DNA of 64,000 nucleotides from UBA1715 sp045615765 (GTDB lineage Bacteria; Bacteroidota; Bacteroidia; Bacteroidales; UBA1715). Position 1 is the first letter of the stretch, and each line of letters starts with the position of its first letter. Below, piece by piece: positions 8,438 through 16,185 of this stretch. Below the pieces are notes generated by a model. The model was not told where the DNA came from. It was given only the letters and a program-made list of their open reading frames with translations, and made no database searches. Location of the stretch: NCBI GenBank assembly GCA_045615765.1, contig JAZLFM010000047.1:31856-95855 (forward strand), read 5' to 3'. A program made the translations under genes and the position numbers.

Positions 8438-8800
8438 ATGGGTAAATCTGACAACAACGCTTTTACAACAAACTTAATCACCTCTGGAACTGTCATCAAA
8501 GGTGACATTACCTGTAACGGCGACATGCGTATCGACGGTGTTTTGGAGGGTAACCTTTCTGCAAAGGGGAAAATCGTTGTCGGCAAAAATGGCGATGTAA
8601 AAGGCGAAATTGACTGCCAAAACTGCGATGTAGAAGGAAACGTGAACGGAAAACTTACCATTAAGGATTTGCTTTCGCTTCGTGCTACTGCAAAATTCTT
8701 CGGCGACATTATTGCTTCAAAACTAGCAATCGAGCCAGGAGCAATTTTTACCGGTACGTGTAAAATGACAAATGAAAAAGAAAGTGCAGAAAAAAAATAA
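8438..8800 (+). CDS. Bactofilin (polymer-forming cytoskeletal protein)
   Basis: A 120-residue bactofilin. The start contains TNLITSGTVIKGDITCNGDM, then short repeated turns typical of the right-handed beta-helix (IDGVLEGNLSAKGKIVVGKN, VKGEIDCQNCDVEGNVNGKL). Bactofilins polymerise without nucleotide at the membrane and shape the cell envelope. The stop overlaps the start of the AtpZ gene by 29 bases, so translation is probably coupled, an arrangement common in Bacteroidota. Confidence 0.93.
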   Translation: MGKSDNNAFTTNLITSGTVIKGDITCNGDMRIDGVLEGNLSAKGKIVVGKNGDVKGEIDCQNCDVEGNVNGKLTIKDLLSLRATAKFFGDIIASKLAIEPGAIFTGTCKMTNEKESAEKK

Positions 8801-8996
8801 TCTCGATTCTTTCATTAAATATTCCAACATTGGCATACAAATGCTTGCCGTAATCGCCTTGGGCGTATTCGGCGGGCTAAAACTCGACGAGTTCTTTGGA
8901 AACGAAAATCCAATCTGCCTCGTAATCCTTTCGCTTCTTTCGGTATTCGCAGCCATTTATTTGGCCATTAAAGATTTCATAAAACTTAACAAATGA
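8772..8996 (+). CDS. AtpZ/AtpI family membrane protein
   Basis: A 74-residue protein with a basic N-terminus and two predicted transmembrane helices (about residues 18-38 and 45-65). The motif IGIQMLAVIALGVFGGLKLD matches the AtpZ/AtpI family, which helps cation supply or c-ring assembly for F-type ATP synthase. It overlaps both neighbours in the same direction. In related genomes it usually precedes atpB; here no ATP synthase gene follows. Confidence 0.82.
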   Translation: MKKKVQKKNNLDSFIKYSNIGIQMLAVIALGVFGGLKLDEFFGNENPICLVILSLLSVFAAIYLAIKDFIKLNK

Positions 8997-9391
8997 AATT
9001 CTTTATCTCCCGCGCAGCTATACACATTTGCATATTAGCAGTTAGCACAATTGCCTGTATGGCACTCATAAAATATCTATATGGAACAAGCGACTTGTAT
9101 TGGTCTCTTTTCTATAATTCTGTATATGTTGCTATTCCTATAATCGCCACAATCAATATACTCGGTGAAATTGCCTTTAGCCTTTTTGCGAACAAAGAAG
9201 AGAAAGAAAGTATCTTCAAAATTATGGCAATACGTACAGTGAAATTCTTGACCTACCTCATCCTTGCACTCTATTTCACCATTACTGCCGCTAATTACCA
9301 AGAGAAACTCTTCTTCGGACTTCTTATAGTAGTTTTGTTTTTTATTTATGCAGGAGTGGAATTGGGGTATTTTAGAAAGAATAGCATATAA
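8993..9391 (+). CDS. Small membrane protein next to AtpZ
   Basis: A 132-residue protein with about four hydrophobic segments and no enzyme motif. Its start overlaps the AtpZ stop (ATGA). A protein of this kind usually sits between AtpZ and the ATP synthase a subunit in Bacteroidota, and it may be a divergent AtpI-like factor. That role is inferred from position only. Confidence 0.65.
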   Translation: MKFFISRAAIHICILAVSTIACMALIKYLYGTSDLYWSLFYNSVYVAIPIIATINILGEIAFSLFANKEEKESIFKIMAIRTVKFLTYLILALYFTITAANYQEKLFFGLLIVVLFFIYAGVELGYFRKNSI

Positions 9392-9419
9392 CTGATTTTC
9401 AACAAAATCACAGTATCCA

Positions 9420-9450
9420 TTGACTTTCCATAAAATTTTATGTATAATTG
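9420..9450 (+). promoter_or_regulatory. Promoter of small RNA 1
   Basis: TTG (9420-9422, as TTGAC), 20 bases, then TATAATTG (9443-9450), one base off the TAnnTTTG consensus. It is followed by a short G/C-rich transcript region and a terminator. Confidence 0.6.
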
Positions 9451-9455
9451 CAAAA

Positions 9456-9523
9456 AATCGTCGGGGGTGCATAAGCATTCCGGACAGTCCCCCCAAATCT
9501 GAATAAGGTTTGGGGCTGTTTTT
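9456..9523 (+). ncRNA. Putative small RNA 1 (about 68 nt)
   Basis: Starts just beyond a promoter and ends in a hairpin, CCCCAAA pairing with TTTGGGG at 9488-9515 extended by CAG/CTG, followed by TTTTT. The 5' part folds as GGGGTGC-ATAA-GCATTCC, a seven-pair stem with two G-U pairs. GGGGG at 9474 could instead pair with the CCCCCC at 9489, which would break the terminator, so an attenuator is also possible. The frame is not coding. It resembles the next RNA. I know no named family for it. Confidence 0.5.
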
Positions 9524-9553
9524 GAGATAATGCGAATTATTTAACAAAAACAC

Positions 9554-9583
9554 TTGACAAGTTTCTATAAAAAAGTATCTTTG
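9554..9583 (+). promoter_or_regulatory. Promoter of small RNA 2
   Basis: TTG (9554-9556, as TTGAC), 19 bases, then TATCTTTG (9576-9583), an exact Bacteroidota match. No protein gene lies downstream on this strand. Confidence 0.75.
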
Positions 9584-9588
9584 CAAAA

Positions 9589-9649
9589 AGGGATGGGGCG
9601 AAAGTTCCGTACCGCCAAAACTCAATCTTTTCAGGTTGAGTTTTTTTTT
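9589..9649 (+). ncRNA. Putative small RNA 2 (about 60 nt)
   Basis: Begins after an exact promoter and ends with the hairpin AAAACTCAA / TTGAGTTTT followed by nine T, a strong terminator. The 5' part folds as GGGGC-GAAA-GTTCC, five pairs including two G-U, with a GNRA tetraloop. The stem is followed by GTACC, as the stem of RNA 1 is followed by GGAC. No start codon with a useful frame is present. The terminator end touches the stop codon of the convergent gene. Confidence 0.6.
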
Positions 9650-10130
9650 AGAATTCATACATCTCAATCTCTTTTCCTGTAATGAAATAATACCCGTGAA
9701 ACTTCTTCCGTTTTAACTCATTTATTTTTCCTACAAATTTGTCGTTCCAATCATCAAATTGAAAAACTATAATTTTTGCATTTTGTTTTTTTATTGCCTC
9801 AGATGCATATTTTATAATATTTCCAAAGCCCATAGTTCTTTTTAAATCAGCTGGTATTCCATTTAAATGAATATCGTATGTCCCATCTTTCTTTTCATCG
9901 GAAAGATGCTCGACCCTAAAACCATGTTGTTTTAGCACAAGACACATAGTATGTTCTTTCTGATACTTCTCAATTTCTTGTGAATTTTTCTTGAAACGCA
10001 ATCGCCTCCTCTGGGTAACCAAATACCCTCCATTTGAGAAATTAAAACCATACTTTTTCCAGAAAAGAGCACAATAGCAACAATAAATTTGGAATGAATA
10101 CAATTTGTATCCAAAGTTTCTTTTTCTCAT
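9648..10130 (-). CDS. CdiA-C-terminal-like protein (possible nuclease domain)
   Basis: About 160 residues from the ATG at 10130, which follows a consensus promoter. The C-terminal 100 residues carry GTYDIHLNGIPADLKRT, GNIIKYASEAIKKQNAKI and a terminal HGYYF segment, the pattern of the CdiA C-terminal nuclease-like domain also found at the ends of phage head-assembly and polymorphic toxin proteins in Bacteroidota. No secretion or carrier domain is attached, so it may be a detached remnant. No obvious immunity gene is adjacent. Function is not established. Confidence 0.5.
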   Translation of the reverse strand: MRKRNFGYKLYSFQIYCCYCALFWKKYGFNFSNGGYLVTQRRRLRFKKNSQEIEKYQKEHTMCLVLKQHGFRVEHLSDEKKDGTYDIHLNGIPADLKRTMGFGNIIKYASEAIKKQNAKIIVFQFDDWNDKFVGKINELKRKKFHGYYFITGKEIEMYEF

Positions 10131-10152
10131 GTTTTGCAATATTACGGCAAAA

Positions 10153-10183
10153 CAAATATATAGAAATTCTGATATTGTTCCAA
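10153..10183 (-). promoter_or_regulatory. Promoter of the CdiA-C-like gene
   Basis: Minus strand TTG (10183-10181), 20 bases, TATATTTG (10160-10153). It supports the start at 10130 rather than the longer frame from 10199. Confidence 0.65.
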
Positions 10184-10210
10184 CACGTACAATCCACAAT
10201 ACTATATCCC

Positions 10211-10252
10211 TTATAAAATAAAAATGCCCACTCTTATGAAGTGGGCATTAAA
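10211..10252. repeat. Hairpin repeat AATGCCCACT, copy 1
   Basis: The segment TATAAAATAAAAATGCCCAC, with AGTGGGCATT completing the stem at 10224-10249, recurs at 11.7 kb and 17.8 kb. The A-rich side makes it a minus-strand terminator. The other side has lost its T run. Confidence 0.75.
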
Positions 10253-10280
10253 TAAATCAAAACTAACAAAAAACTTATAA

Positions 10281-10296
10281 TACACTTTAAAGTGTA
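10281..10296. promoter_or_regulatory. Palindromic operator candidate of the toxin-antitoxin operon
   Basis: TACACTTTAAAGTGTA is a perfect 16-base palindrome 18 bases upstream of the -33 box. A further half-site GTGTA overlaps the -7 box at 10334-10338. Such an arrangement fits autorepression by the helix-turn-helix antitoxin. Confidence 0.6.
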
Positions 10297-10313
10297 AAAA
10301 AATAAAATAATAT

Positions 10314-10344
10314 TTTGTTCTTTCATACAAAAGGTGTATTATTG
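10314..10344 (+). promoter_or_regulatory. Promoter of the toxin-antitoxin operon
   Basis: TTTG (10314-10317), 19 bases, TATTATTG (10337-10344). The toxin ATG follows 32 bases later. Confidence 0.65.
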
Positions 10345-10375
10345 CATCTCCACAAACACAAAAGCCATAATAACA

Positions 10376-10723
10376 ATGAAAGAGATCACGATAGATGATG
10401 TCAAGAAATTCTTGAATAGTATGAATGTCAAAATTGATATATACGGGATGGTCTTTGCTGAACGCCAACGATGTCAAGAAACCATGCGAATGCTTGGTAT
10501 TAACGAGGTTGTTGCAAAAAGTATCATAAAGACTTTGGATGCAACAGATTTCTCAAAGTATTTTGACGACACCACACAATGGGGAAGCGACCTTTGGGCA
10601 TTTGGCAAGGACATAAACGGAGAAGAGATCTATATCAAAATCGGTTTAGGCTTGCCTAACAGGCAGACAGTTTGCGTTTCATTTCATAAAGCAGATTTTC
10701 CTATTCAATATCCATTCAAATGA
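10376..10723 (+). CDS. MqsR-family toxin (mRNA interferase)
   Basis: 115 residues from the ATG at 10376. The C-terminal half has LDATDFSKYFDDTTQWGSDL, then GEEIYIKIGLGL and VCVSFHK, the order seen in MqsR (DFYKS, W, VYLKI, VSF), a RelE/BrnT-fold ribonuclease that cuts mRNA at GCU sites in E. coli. It overlaps the next gene by four bases (ATGA), so toxin and antitoxin are coupled, with the toxin first as in mqsRA. Identity is by pattern, not close similarity; cleavage specificity is unknown. Confidence 0.75.
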   Translation: MKEITIDDVKKFLNSMNVKIDIYGMVFAERQRCQETMRMLGINEVVAKSIIKTLDATDFSKYFDDTTQWGSDLWAFGKDINGEEIYIKIGLGLPNRQTVCVSFHKADFPIQYPFK

Positions 10724-11697
10724 AAGAAGTTATTTTGAGTCCATTCAGAAATTGTGAGGCACACTTAAAGAGAGTGCCGGACACAATGGAATTCCGTGGT
10801 AAAACCTATCACTTCTTGAACCATTACTATGTGTGTGACGAGAGTGGTGAAGAGTTTACGGATGAGGCCACGGGCGAAATTAATTTTGCCCAAGTCTATA
10901 ATCAATATCGCGAAGAAAATAATATTCCTTTTGTTAGCGAGATTATTAACCTTCGTGAGGTTTGTCAGTTATCAAAGGCGGATATGGGAAGACTATTGGG
11001 TTTCGGTGAAAATCAGTATTACCGTTATGAACTAGGCGAAATTCCTTCTCTTTCTAATGGTAAATTAATGCGTACGTTTATAGACAACCGAGAGGTCCTT
11101 ATGTGTGCCATTAATGATAGTAACATCAAAGATAGCAACAAAAAGAAAGCCTTGTTATCATTACAGAAACAAGCAGAAAAAGAAAGCAAGGATAAGGCGA
11201 TTTTCAATCTTTTGTTCCCTACAAAACGTAGCATCTATAACGGATATGCTATTACAAATGTTAACAAGATTAGACAAATGATTCTATATTTCCTTGAACA
11301 CATGAATGTAGGTTACAAAACTGCATTGAACAAACTGCTGTTCTATGCAGATTTCTTGATGTACAAGGAACATTGTGTCGGTATTAGTGGATTAACTTAT
11401 AGCGCACTCCCATATGGCAATGTTCCAAACAATTTTAAGGTTCTTTATGGAATCTTTGATGAAGTTGAAGAGATTGACGACGAGAAACCGTATTTCAAGG
11501 CGCTTGTTGCATGTGATTTGAGCGTATTCAATGAAAATGAGATACAAGTACTTGAATCTGTGGCAGAGAAAATGGCGAAGCAAGCGAGTGCCACATTATC
11601 TGATACGAACCATACCGAAGATGCCTGGCTGAAATATAAGCATGACACAAAGCTATTGGTTCCATTTAGCGAAGCTTTCTCACTAAAAGCCTTGTAA
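10720..11697 (+). CDS. Antitoxin with helix-turn-helix and Panacea (DUF4065) domain
   Basis: 325 residues. The middle (about 70-115) is an Xre-type helix-turn-helix with LREVCQLSKADMGRLLGFGE and YYRYELGEIPS, as in MqsA C-terminal domains. The last 150 residues form a SocA-like Panacea domain: LNKLLFYADFLMYKEH, GLTYSALPYGNVP. The N-terminus has the spacing of the MqsA zinc domain (FRGKTYHF, YVCDESGEEF) but only single cysteines, so zinc is probably not bound. Panacea domains neutralise many unrelated toxins. It likely binds MqsR and the palindrome upstream. Confidence 0.8.
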   Translation: MKEVILSPFRNCEAHLKRVPDTMEFRGKTYHFLNHYYVCDESGEEFTDEATGEINFAQVYNQYREENNIPFVSEIINLREVCQLSKADMGRLLGFGENQYYRYELGEIPSLSNGKLMRTFIDNREVLMCAINDSNIKDSNKKKALLSLQKQAEKESKDKAIFNLLFPTKRSIYNGYAITNVNKIRQMILYFLEHMNVGYKTALNKLLFYADFLMYKEHCVGISGLTYSALPYGNVPNNFKVLYGIFDEVEEIDDEKPYFKALVACDLSVFNENEIQVLESVAEKMAKQASATLSDTNHTEDAWLKYKHDTKLLVPFSEAFSLKAL

Positions 11698-11715
11698 AAG
11701 AGCCAACAATATCCT

Positions 11716-11757
11716 TTATAAAACAAAAATGCCCACTTTGCAAGAGTGGGCATTAAG
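11716..11757. repeat. Hairpin repeat AATGCCCACT, copy 2
   Basis: TATAAAACAAAAATGCCCAC, then TTGCAAG as the loop and AGTGGGCATT (stem 11729-11753). Same orientation as copy 1, so the toxin-antitoxin pair is bracketed by direct repeats. It may also stop transcription on the minus strand. Confidence 0.75.
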
Positions 11758-11781
11758 TATAATGTTTTTCACATCTTACAA

Positions 11782-12048
11782 TTACATTTCCCCATAAACC
11801 TCTTCCATTGCATCAAGCATATTCTTCAGCAGGAAGTTGTTTGCCACACGTTCGTGGGCTGCTTGGGCGTATTGTTTGCGAAGGTTATCATCCATTACGA
11901 GGCGATCCACTGCTGCCGCATAATTTTCGTCTTGGTTCGCATCTTGGGGCACTTCCAAGCCGGTCTCCCCATGTAGGTTGACCCAGTTGACACCACATTT
12001 TAATCGTATATATATTTGGTTAAGTGAAAAAAAATCATTCCTTTCCAT
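11782..12048 (-). pseudogene. C-terminal remnant of a family 4 glycosyltransferase
   Basis: The frame encodes CGVNWVNLHGETGLEVP followed by an alternating helical tail ending MLDAMEEVYGEM. This is the C-terminal nucleotide-sugar binding end of a GT4 glycosyltransferase (the NGETGLEV element). Only about 70 of the usual 370 residues remain, and the first 18 residues are unrelated sequence, so the gene was cut near 11997. It points to loss of part of a former polysaccharide gene set next to the defence cassettes. Confidence 0.75.
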
Positions 12049-12080
12049 AAAGAAGTTTAGTCCTTTTCAATTGAACGGGA

Positions 12081-12260
12081 CTATTTCTTTTTAGCTTCAC
12101 TTGCATAATATTTTGTTCTTGTATCATCTATCTCATGTTCGCTAGGTATAAAACTCCAATGTCGTGCAACACATTTCTCCGTCTCACCTACAAGGTTGAA
12201 GGTATTAAAGATGGCATCAACCTGCACATCGAACATATTGCCTGTAGAAAAACGTATCAT
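12081..12260 (-). pseudogene. Small frame with macro-domain N-terminus, probable remnant
   Basis: A 59-residue frame, 36 bases beyond the subtilase stop on the same strand. Residues 1-25 read MIRFSTGNMFDVQVDAIFNT then FNLVG, close to the start of ADP-ribose-binding macro domains (GN, DA, NTVN, VG), as in DarG antitoxins. After that the sequence leaves the family, and a TAG ends it. It is either a fused remnant or a short unknown protein of the AAA/subtilase operon. No DarT is nearby. Confidence 0.4.
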
Positions 12261-12296
12261 AAAATATAAATTCCTTGCAAAAAAATTTTGATTTAA

Positions 12297-14708
12297 CTAA
12301 GCTTCAACAGGTATTGCAATTCCAATTTTGTTTGCAATCTCACTAAAGATTTCTTGTTCAGGAGTTTCCAAGGAAACAATAAGTGAATATTTAACCCGAA
12401 CATGTTCATATTCAAGATAATTCCTGAACCATCCACTCGATGGGTAAATTGCTATTTTATTACAGCTGGCCAACTGAGCAGACGTCATCTCAATACTATC
12501 AGATATTATACTTCCTTGATTACGCATCTGCTTTCCTATAGTCCACCTTGTATTGAGTTCTGAATTGGCCACACGCTCTTCTTCATTCTCTCGAATTTTT
12601 TTGATTCTATTTTCAAACGCATGGACATCTTCTGTTGGACCATTTACATCAAAGTTGAGACGTAAAGATTGATACGTATATTTTTTCAACATGCCACGAG
12701 CTCCTGGTGAAGGACAAATATAGTACGATAGTGTTATTTTCAATCTAACATTTATTCCACTCATCTGTAATAACGTATCTTTCGGCCAAGGCAATTCATA
12801 TAGGTTCATACGCCCAAACTTCAAATTGTTGCTAGCCCCTCTAACGTATGGCTCAATGGTATCTTCCGCAATAAAAGTAACATAACTATCGGAAGAAGCA
12901 AGCGCCTTTCTTTCATTGGGTACACCATATCCACAAGTATGTAACAAAGCCAATTTGTTCAAATTGCCATTCTCTTCGAACAGTTCCTTCATCTTATCCG
13001 TCCATTCTGCAGAATGAACGAGCAAAGCCCTTATTGATAGCGGACTGAGATCAGGATTGGTATTCTTAATCTTTCCAGCTAATCTTGCAGCCATTGCTGT
13101 AGCTGCACTTGTTGCATTTGACGTTGTAAACTTTCGTCGGATTGGCTGAGCATCTGCACAAACCAACGACAAATCATCAACAGCATCTATCGTATTGCCA
13201 TTCAAGATGCCATTTCCACCTTCCATCAATATCTCTGGCTTGATGATGGATTTGCCCCACTGAGTTGAAGTACGGCTAAAAGGACTTATGCCTTCACAAG
13301 GAGCAATAACTTGAGCATTTCTGTATTCAGGATTAGCTATTGCGATCTTTCTCGTATATGCTCCTACTGTAATTGCATTCCATGCCTGTGCAGGATCGTC
13401 TATTTGATGAGTATGAAGATAATCAGGATAATCGACTCCCCCTGTTTCTTCAATATTGCCAGCGGATATGAACATTATAGAGTCACAGGAGCCATCATTG
13501 TAGAGCGACAAATCAATCGCGGAAGATGTAGAAGATGGAATACCTTCATCAGCATGATAACCTGATGTAACAGCCGAGCATAGTATTTCTGCATCATCTT
13601 CTCTTCCCTTCACAATTGCATCTTCTGTAACAACTGCATACATTTCAAGCTCGTTCTGAGGTTCGTTTTCCCCTGGAATTATCTTGACAGATGACAAATC
13701 ACTATACACCTCAACTTGTCCTTGATTGTATATTACATCCGTTAGATCACCATACAATACCAAAGAAGCTAACCCTGTACCATGGTTCCTAAAATCGCGA
13801 ATACTTTCATTAATAGTCACCGAATGACAACGATCATCAGGTAGAAAATCCTCAATAAGCGGATGATGATTTGTGACGCCCGAATCAAGAATGGCAATTC
13901 TATTAGGGTTATTCGCAATGACTCTATCCGCTTTTATAAGATCTACCCATTCGTTTTGTTCTCTCATGCCATTTGCTTGAGTTAGAACATTAGGTCTTCT
14001 GTAAACGCGTATTTCTGACACACCCTTTATTGAATGGATTACTTGACTCAGTTGATTTTGATTGGCAGCCACCAAATAGACAACAACATCATTAAAGACT
14101 ATATTTCTCATGCATCTGGTAACTCCAATCGCATCAAGAGAGGCTTCAACACCTTCGGATTCAAACAATTCCTTGTCTATCCAAAGTTCATATTCAGCCG
14201 TGTTCCTCGAAAGAGAATCAAAATCTTCTCTCTTCGGAAAGAAAGAACTTAAATCCGAGCAACGTATGTTTGAAATAGAGTTCACCAATGTTGCATTCGC
14301 TCTATTCATACCTTCTTCTGGTTCAAGGTTATATTTGCCCAATCTGCCACTCAACCAATTAGATTGATTAGTAGGAAGGAATACAGTTAGACGTTCTTCC
14401 TGCTCGTTCTCAGAAGGGCCAATATTCATTACACGAGGCCCTTTCTTGGTATCAAACTTGTCTGTAGCATTTGCCGATTTCTCAACAGTAATATCCATAT
14501 AAGTGCCCTCGACACGAGAGATTTGCTCAGGCAACTAATCTGAAACTTGAGCAAATAAATCTATAGCACTAGAATACTGACTATTAAGCATGGTACTATG
14601 AGCCAACGCGTTTCCACGATCTATTATTTTTGAACGAGGAAATCCAGTTGGCTCATAATCTACCTGTGAAGATAGACCTTTAAGAATAATGTGTTGATGA
14701 TCTGCCAT
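12297..14708 (-). pseudogene. Subtilisin-like protease of an IetAS-type system, interrupted by in-frame TAG
   Basis: The frame starts at the ATG at 14708 inside the stop of the AAA gene (TAATG) and would give 803 residues, but codon 58 is TAG (14535-14537). The downstream part is open for 745 codons from a TTG just after that stop. The peptidase S8 triad is intact: Asp in AILDSGVTNHHP, His in RNHGTGLASL, Ser in NATSAATAMAARLAG. The long C-terminus is a jelly-roll-like extension. An AAA ATPase plus a subtilase is the layout of IetA/IetS, first described in plasmid incompatibility and later as phage defence. Activity depends on readthrough, restart or suppression. Confidence 0.82.
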
Positions 14709-15682
14709 TAACCTATCTGTTTCAGAATACTACATCTCTGATTAATAGCATCCTCTATCATTTTGTTGTTTAGTGGTTCATCGTTTAACAACGAATCCTT
14801 GACAGCATCCACACATGCTGATGTGATTTCAGCATGGCTCATACCCTTTAACAAAGGCAATAATTTTTCAAGCGATACCTTGGTAGCATCAAAGCCATAT
14901 AAACAATTTGACAACAATGTTTGAATTTCATTCTCTTCGGGAAGAGAATACTCTATTACATCATCAAATCTGCGAAACAATGCTTTATCCAACTGTTCTC
15001 CACAATTTGTTGCGGCAACAATGATACTATCTGATTCAACTCTCTCCATCATCTGCAAAAAAGAGTTTAAAATTCGTCTCATTTCTCCGACCTCATTGTC
15101 ATGACCTCTTTGCAAGCCAATAGCATCAAACTCATCAAAAAGATACACACCCCTTATATTCGAAATAAGTTCAAATACTTTACCTAATTTCAGACTAGAC
15201 TCACCCATGTATTTAGTTATGACACGTTCCATTCTCACCACATAAAGCGGGATGTGAAGTTCGTTAGCCAAGATAGAGGCCGTCATGGTCTTTCCCGTAC
15301 CTGAAGGACCAGAAAGCAAAACTTTGCTTCTATTTGTCAGATTATTTTTGAATAAAATGTCTCTCTGAACGTACTCCCGAATAATCCTCTTCAACTTATT
15401 CTTTACCTCATCCTTACATACGATATTTCCCAAGCCAACCGAATCATCAACCTCCATAACAAATTCTGATAGTTCGGAATTGATAGAAGTCAGACTCCTT
15501 GTGAAGAAACGAGGTTTCTGATTATTCACTAGATCCGTTATATTTCGAGACAAAACCACATGACCAGCCTTTGCCTCCACAGCAGCCATTTGAAGGGCAA
15601 TCTCTCTGAAACGGTTATCATCCGCCTCAACGTGACTCTTTACGAGAGCTAATATTTGATTTGCGTTTGGCATAAGCAACAT
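14708..15682 (-). CDS. AAA+ ATPase of an IetAS-type system
   Basis: 324 residues. Walker A is LLSGPSGTGKTMTASIL near residue 125, Walker B YLFDEFDAIG near 180, sensor 1 in VAATN and the arginine region ALFRRFDDVIEY. The C-terminal lid includes GMSHAEITSACVDAVKDS. The small N-terminal region has no known domain. It resembles FtsH/spastin-type classic AAA proteins and IetA. Its stop overlaps the start of the subtilase, so the two are translationally coupled. Inferred role: hands substrates to, or switches on, the protease during infection. Confidence 0.85.
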   Translation of the reverse strand: MLLMPNANQILALVKSHVEADDNRFREIALQMAAVEAKAGHVVLSRNITDLVNNQKPRFFTRSLTSINSELSEFVMEVDDSVGLGNIVCKDEVKNKLKRIIREYVQRDILFKNNLTNRSKVLLSGPSGTGKTMTASILANELHIPLYVVRMERVITKYMGESSLKLGKVFELISNIRGVYLFDEFDAIGLQRGHDNEVGEMRRILNSFLQMMERVESDSIIVAATNCGEQLDKALFRRFDDVIEYSLPEENEIQTLLSNCLYGFDATKVSLEKLLPLLKGMSHAEITSACVDAVKDSLLNDEPLNNKMIEDAINQRCSILKQIG

Positions 15683-15726
15683 CGGTTTAATAACAGAAAA
15701 ACACTAACACACCTATTCGTAACTTG

Positions 15727-15757
15727 CAAAAGTAAACTTTTATTTCCACAAAGGCAA
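15727..15757 (-). promoter_or_regulatory. Promoter of the AAA/subtilase operon
   Basis: Minus strand TTG (15757-15755), 20 bases, TACTTTTG (15734-15727). The leader to the ATG at 15682 is about 40 bases. Confidence 0.6.
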
Positions 15758-15859
15758 TTTTCGTACATGCAAAAACGTAATGTAAAACTTCCCTTTTTTT
15801 AGACAATATAAAATTAGACATTTTTTGAATTAATCATTATTAGCATAAAATTTATTTTC

Positions 15860-16015
15860 TCAAAAATCATAGGGAGTTTGATTATTAAAGGATTTATGGG
15901 GTCGTTGCTTGTTGTAGAATGTCATCCAAAGTTCCGTAATCTCTCTTGCTTATCCTATAGTTCTGAATATATATGCATCAAGCACAGTCCTCCGATAACT
16001 ACCATTAAAGTGCTC
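15860..16015 (-). pseudogene. C-terminal remnant of an IS3-family transposase
   Basis: In one frame on the minus strand: EHFNGSYRRTVLDAYIFRT, a TAA, then AREITELWMTFYNKQRPHKS and NNQTPYDF before the stop. This is the end of the DDE integrase core of IS3-family OrfB, with the catalytic Glu in EHFNGSYRR and the RPHKS signature. One stop and the absence of everything upstream show it is dead. The rest of 15.7-16.15 kb is AT-rich, and I see no gene in it. Confidence 0.8.
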
Positions 16016-16170
16016 TAAATTCTTGTAAATACAACATTTATCTACTTACGTAATTACACTTTCCCCCAAAAAACCAGCAAATCATTCGTGTTTTCTTCCG
16101 TTTTTGCAAAACAAATGACTTTGACAGACAAACTCTCCTATTATTTTCACTATCAATAGTGAATTTATTA

Positions 16171-16178
16171 TATCTTCG
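16171..16178 (+). promoter_or_regulatory. -7 box of the Wzi-like gene
   Basis: TATCTTCG, one base off consensus, only seven bases before the ATG at 16186, so the transcript would be nearly leaderless. Confidence 0.5.
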
Positions 16179-16185
16179 TACCCAA

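Noticed and set aside
9589..9649. Known riboswitch class (preQ1, fluoride) for small RNA 2
   Set aside because: The conserved bases of these classes do not fit, and no gene follows on that strand.
12081..12260. Complete DarTG system
   Set aside because: Only about 25 residues resemble a macro domain and no DarT-like gene is adjacent.
14535..14537. TAG recoded as an amino acid in this organism
   Set aside because: TAG ends other sound genes such as rfbC at 42936, so a general recoding is not supported.
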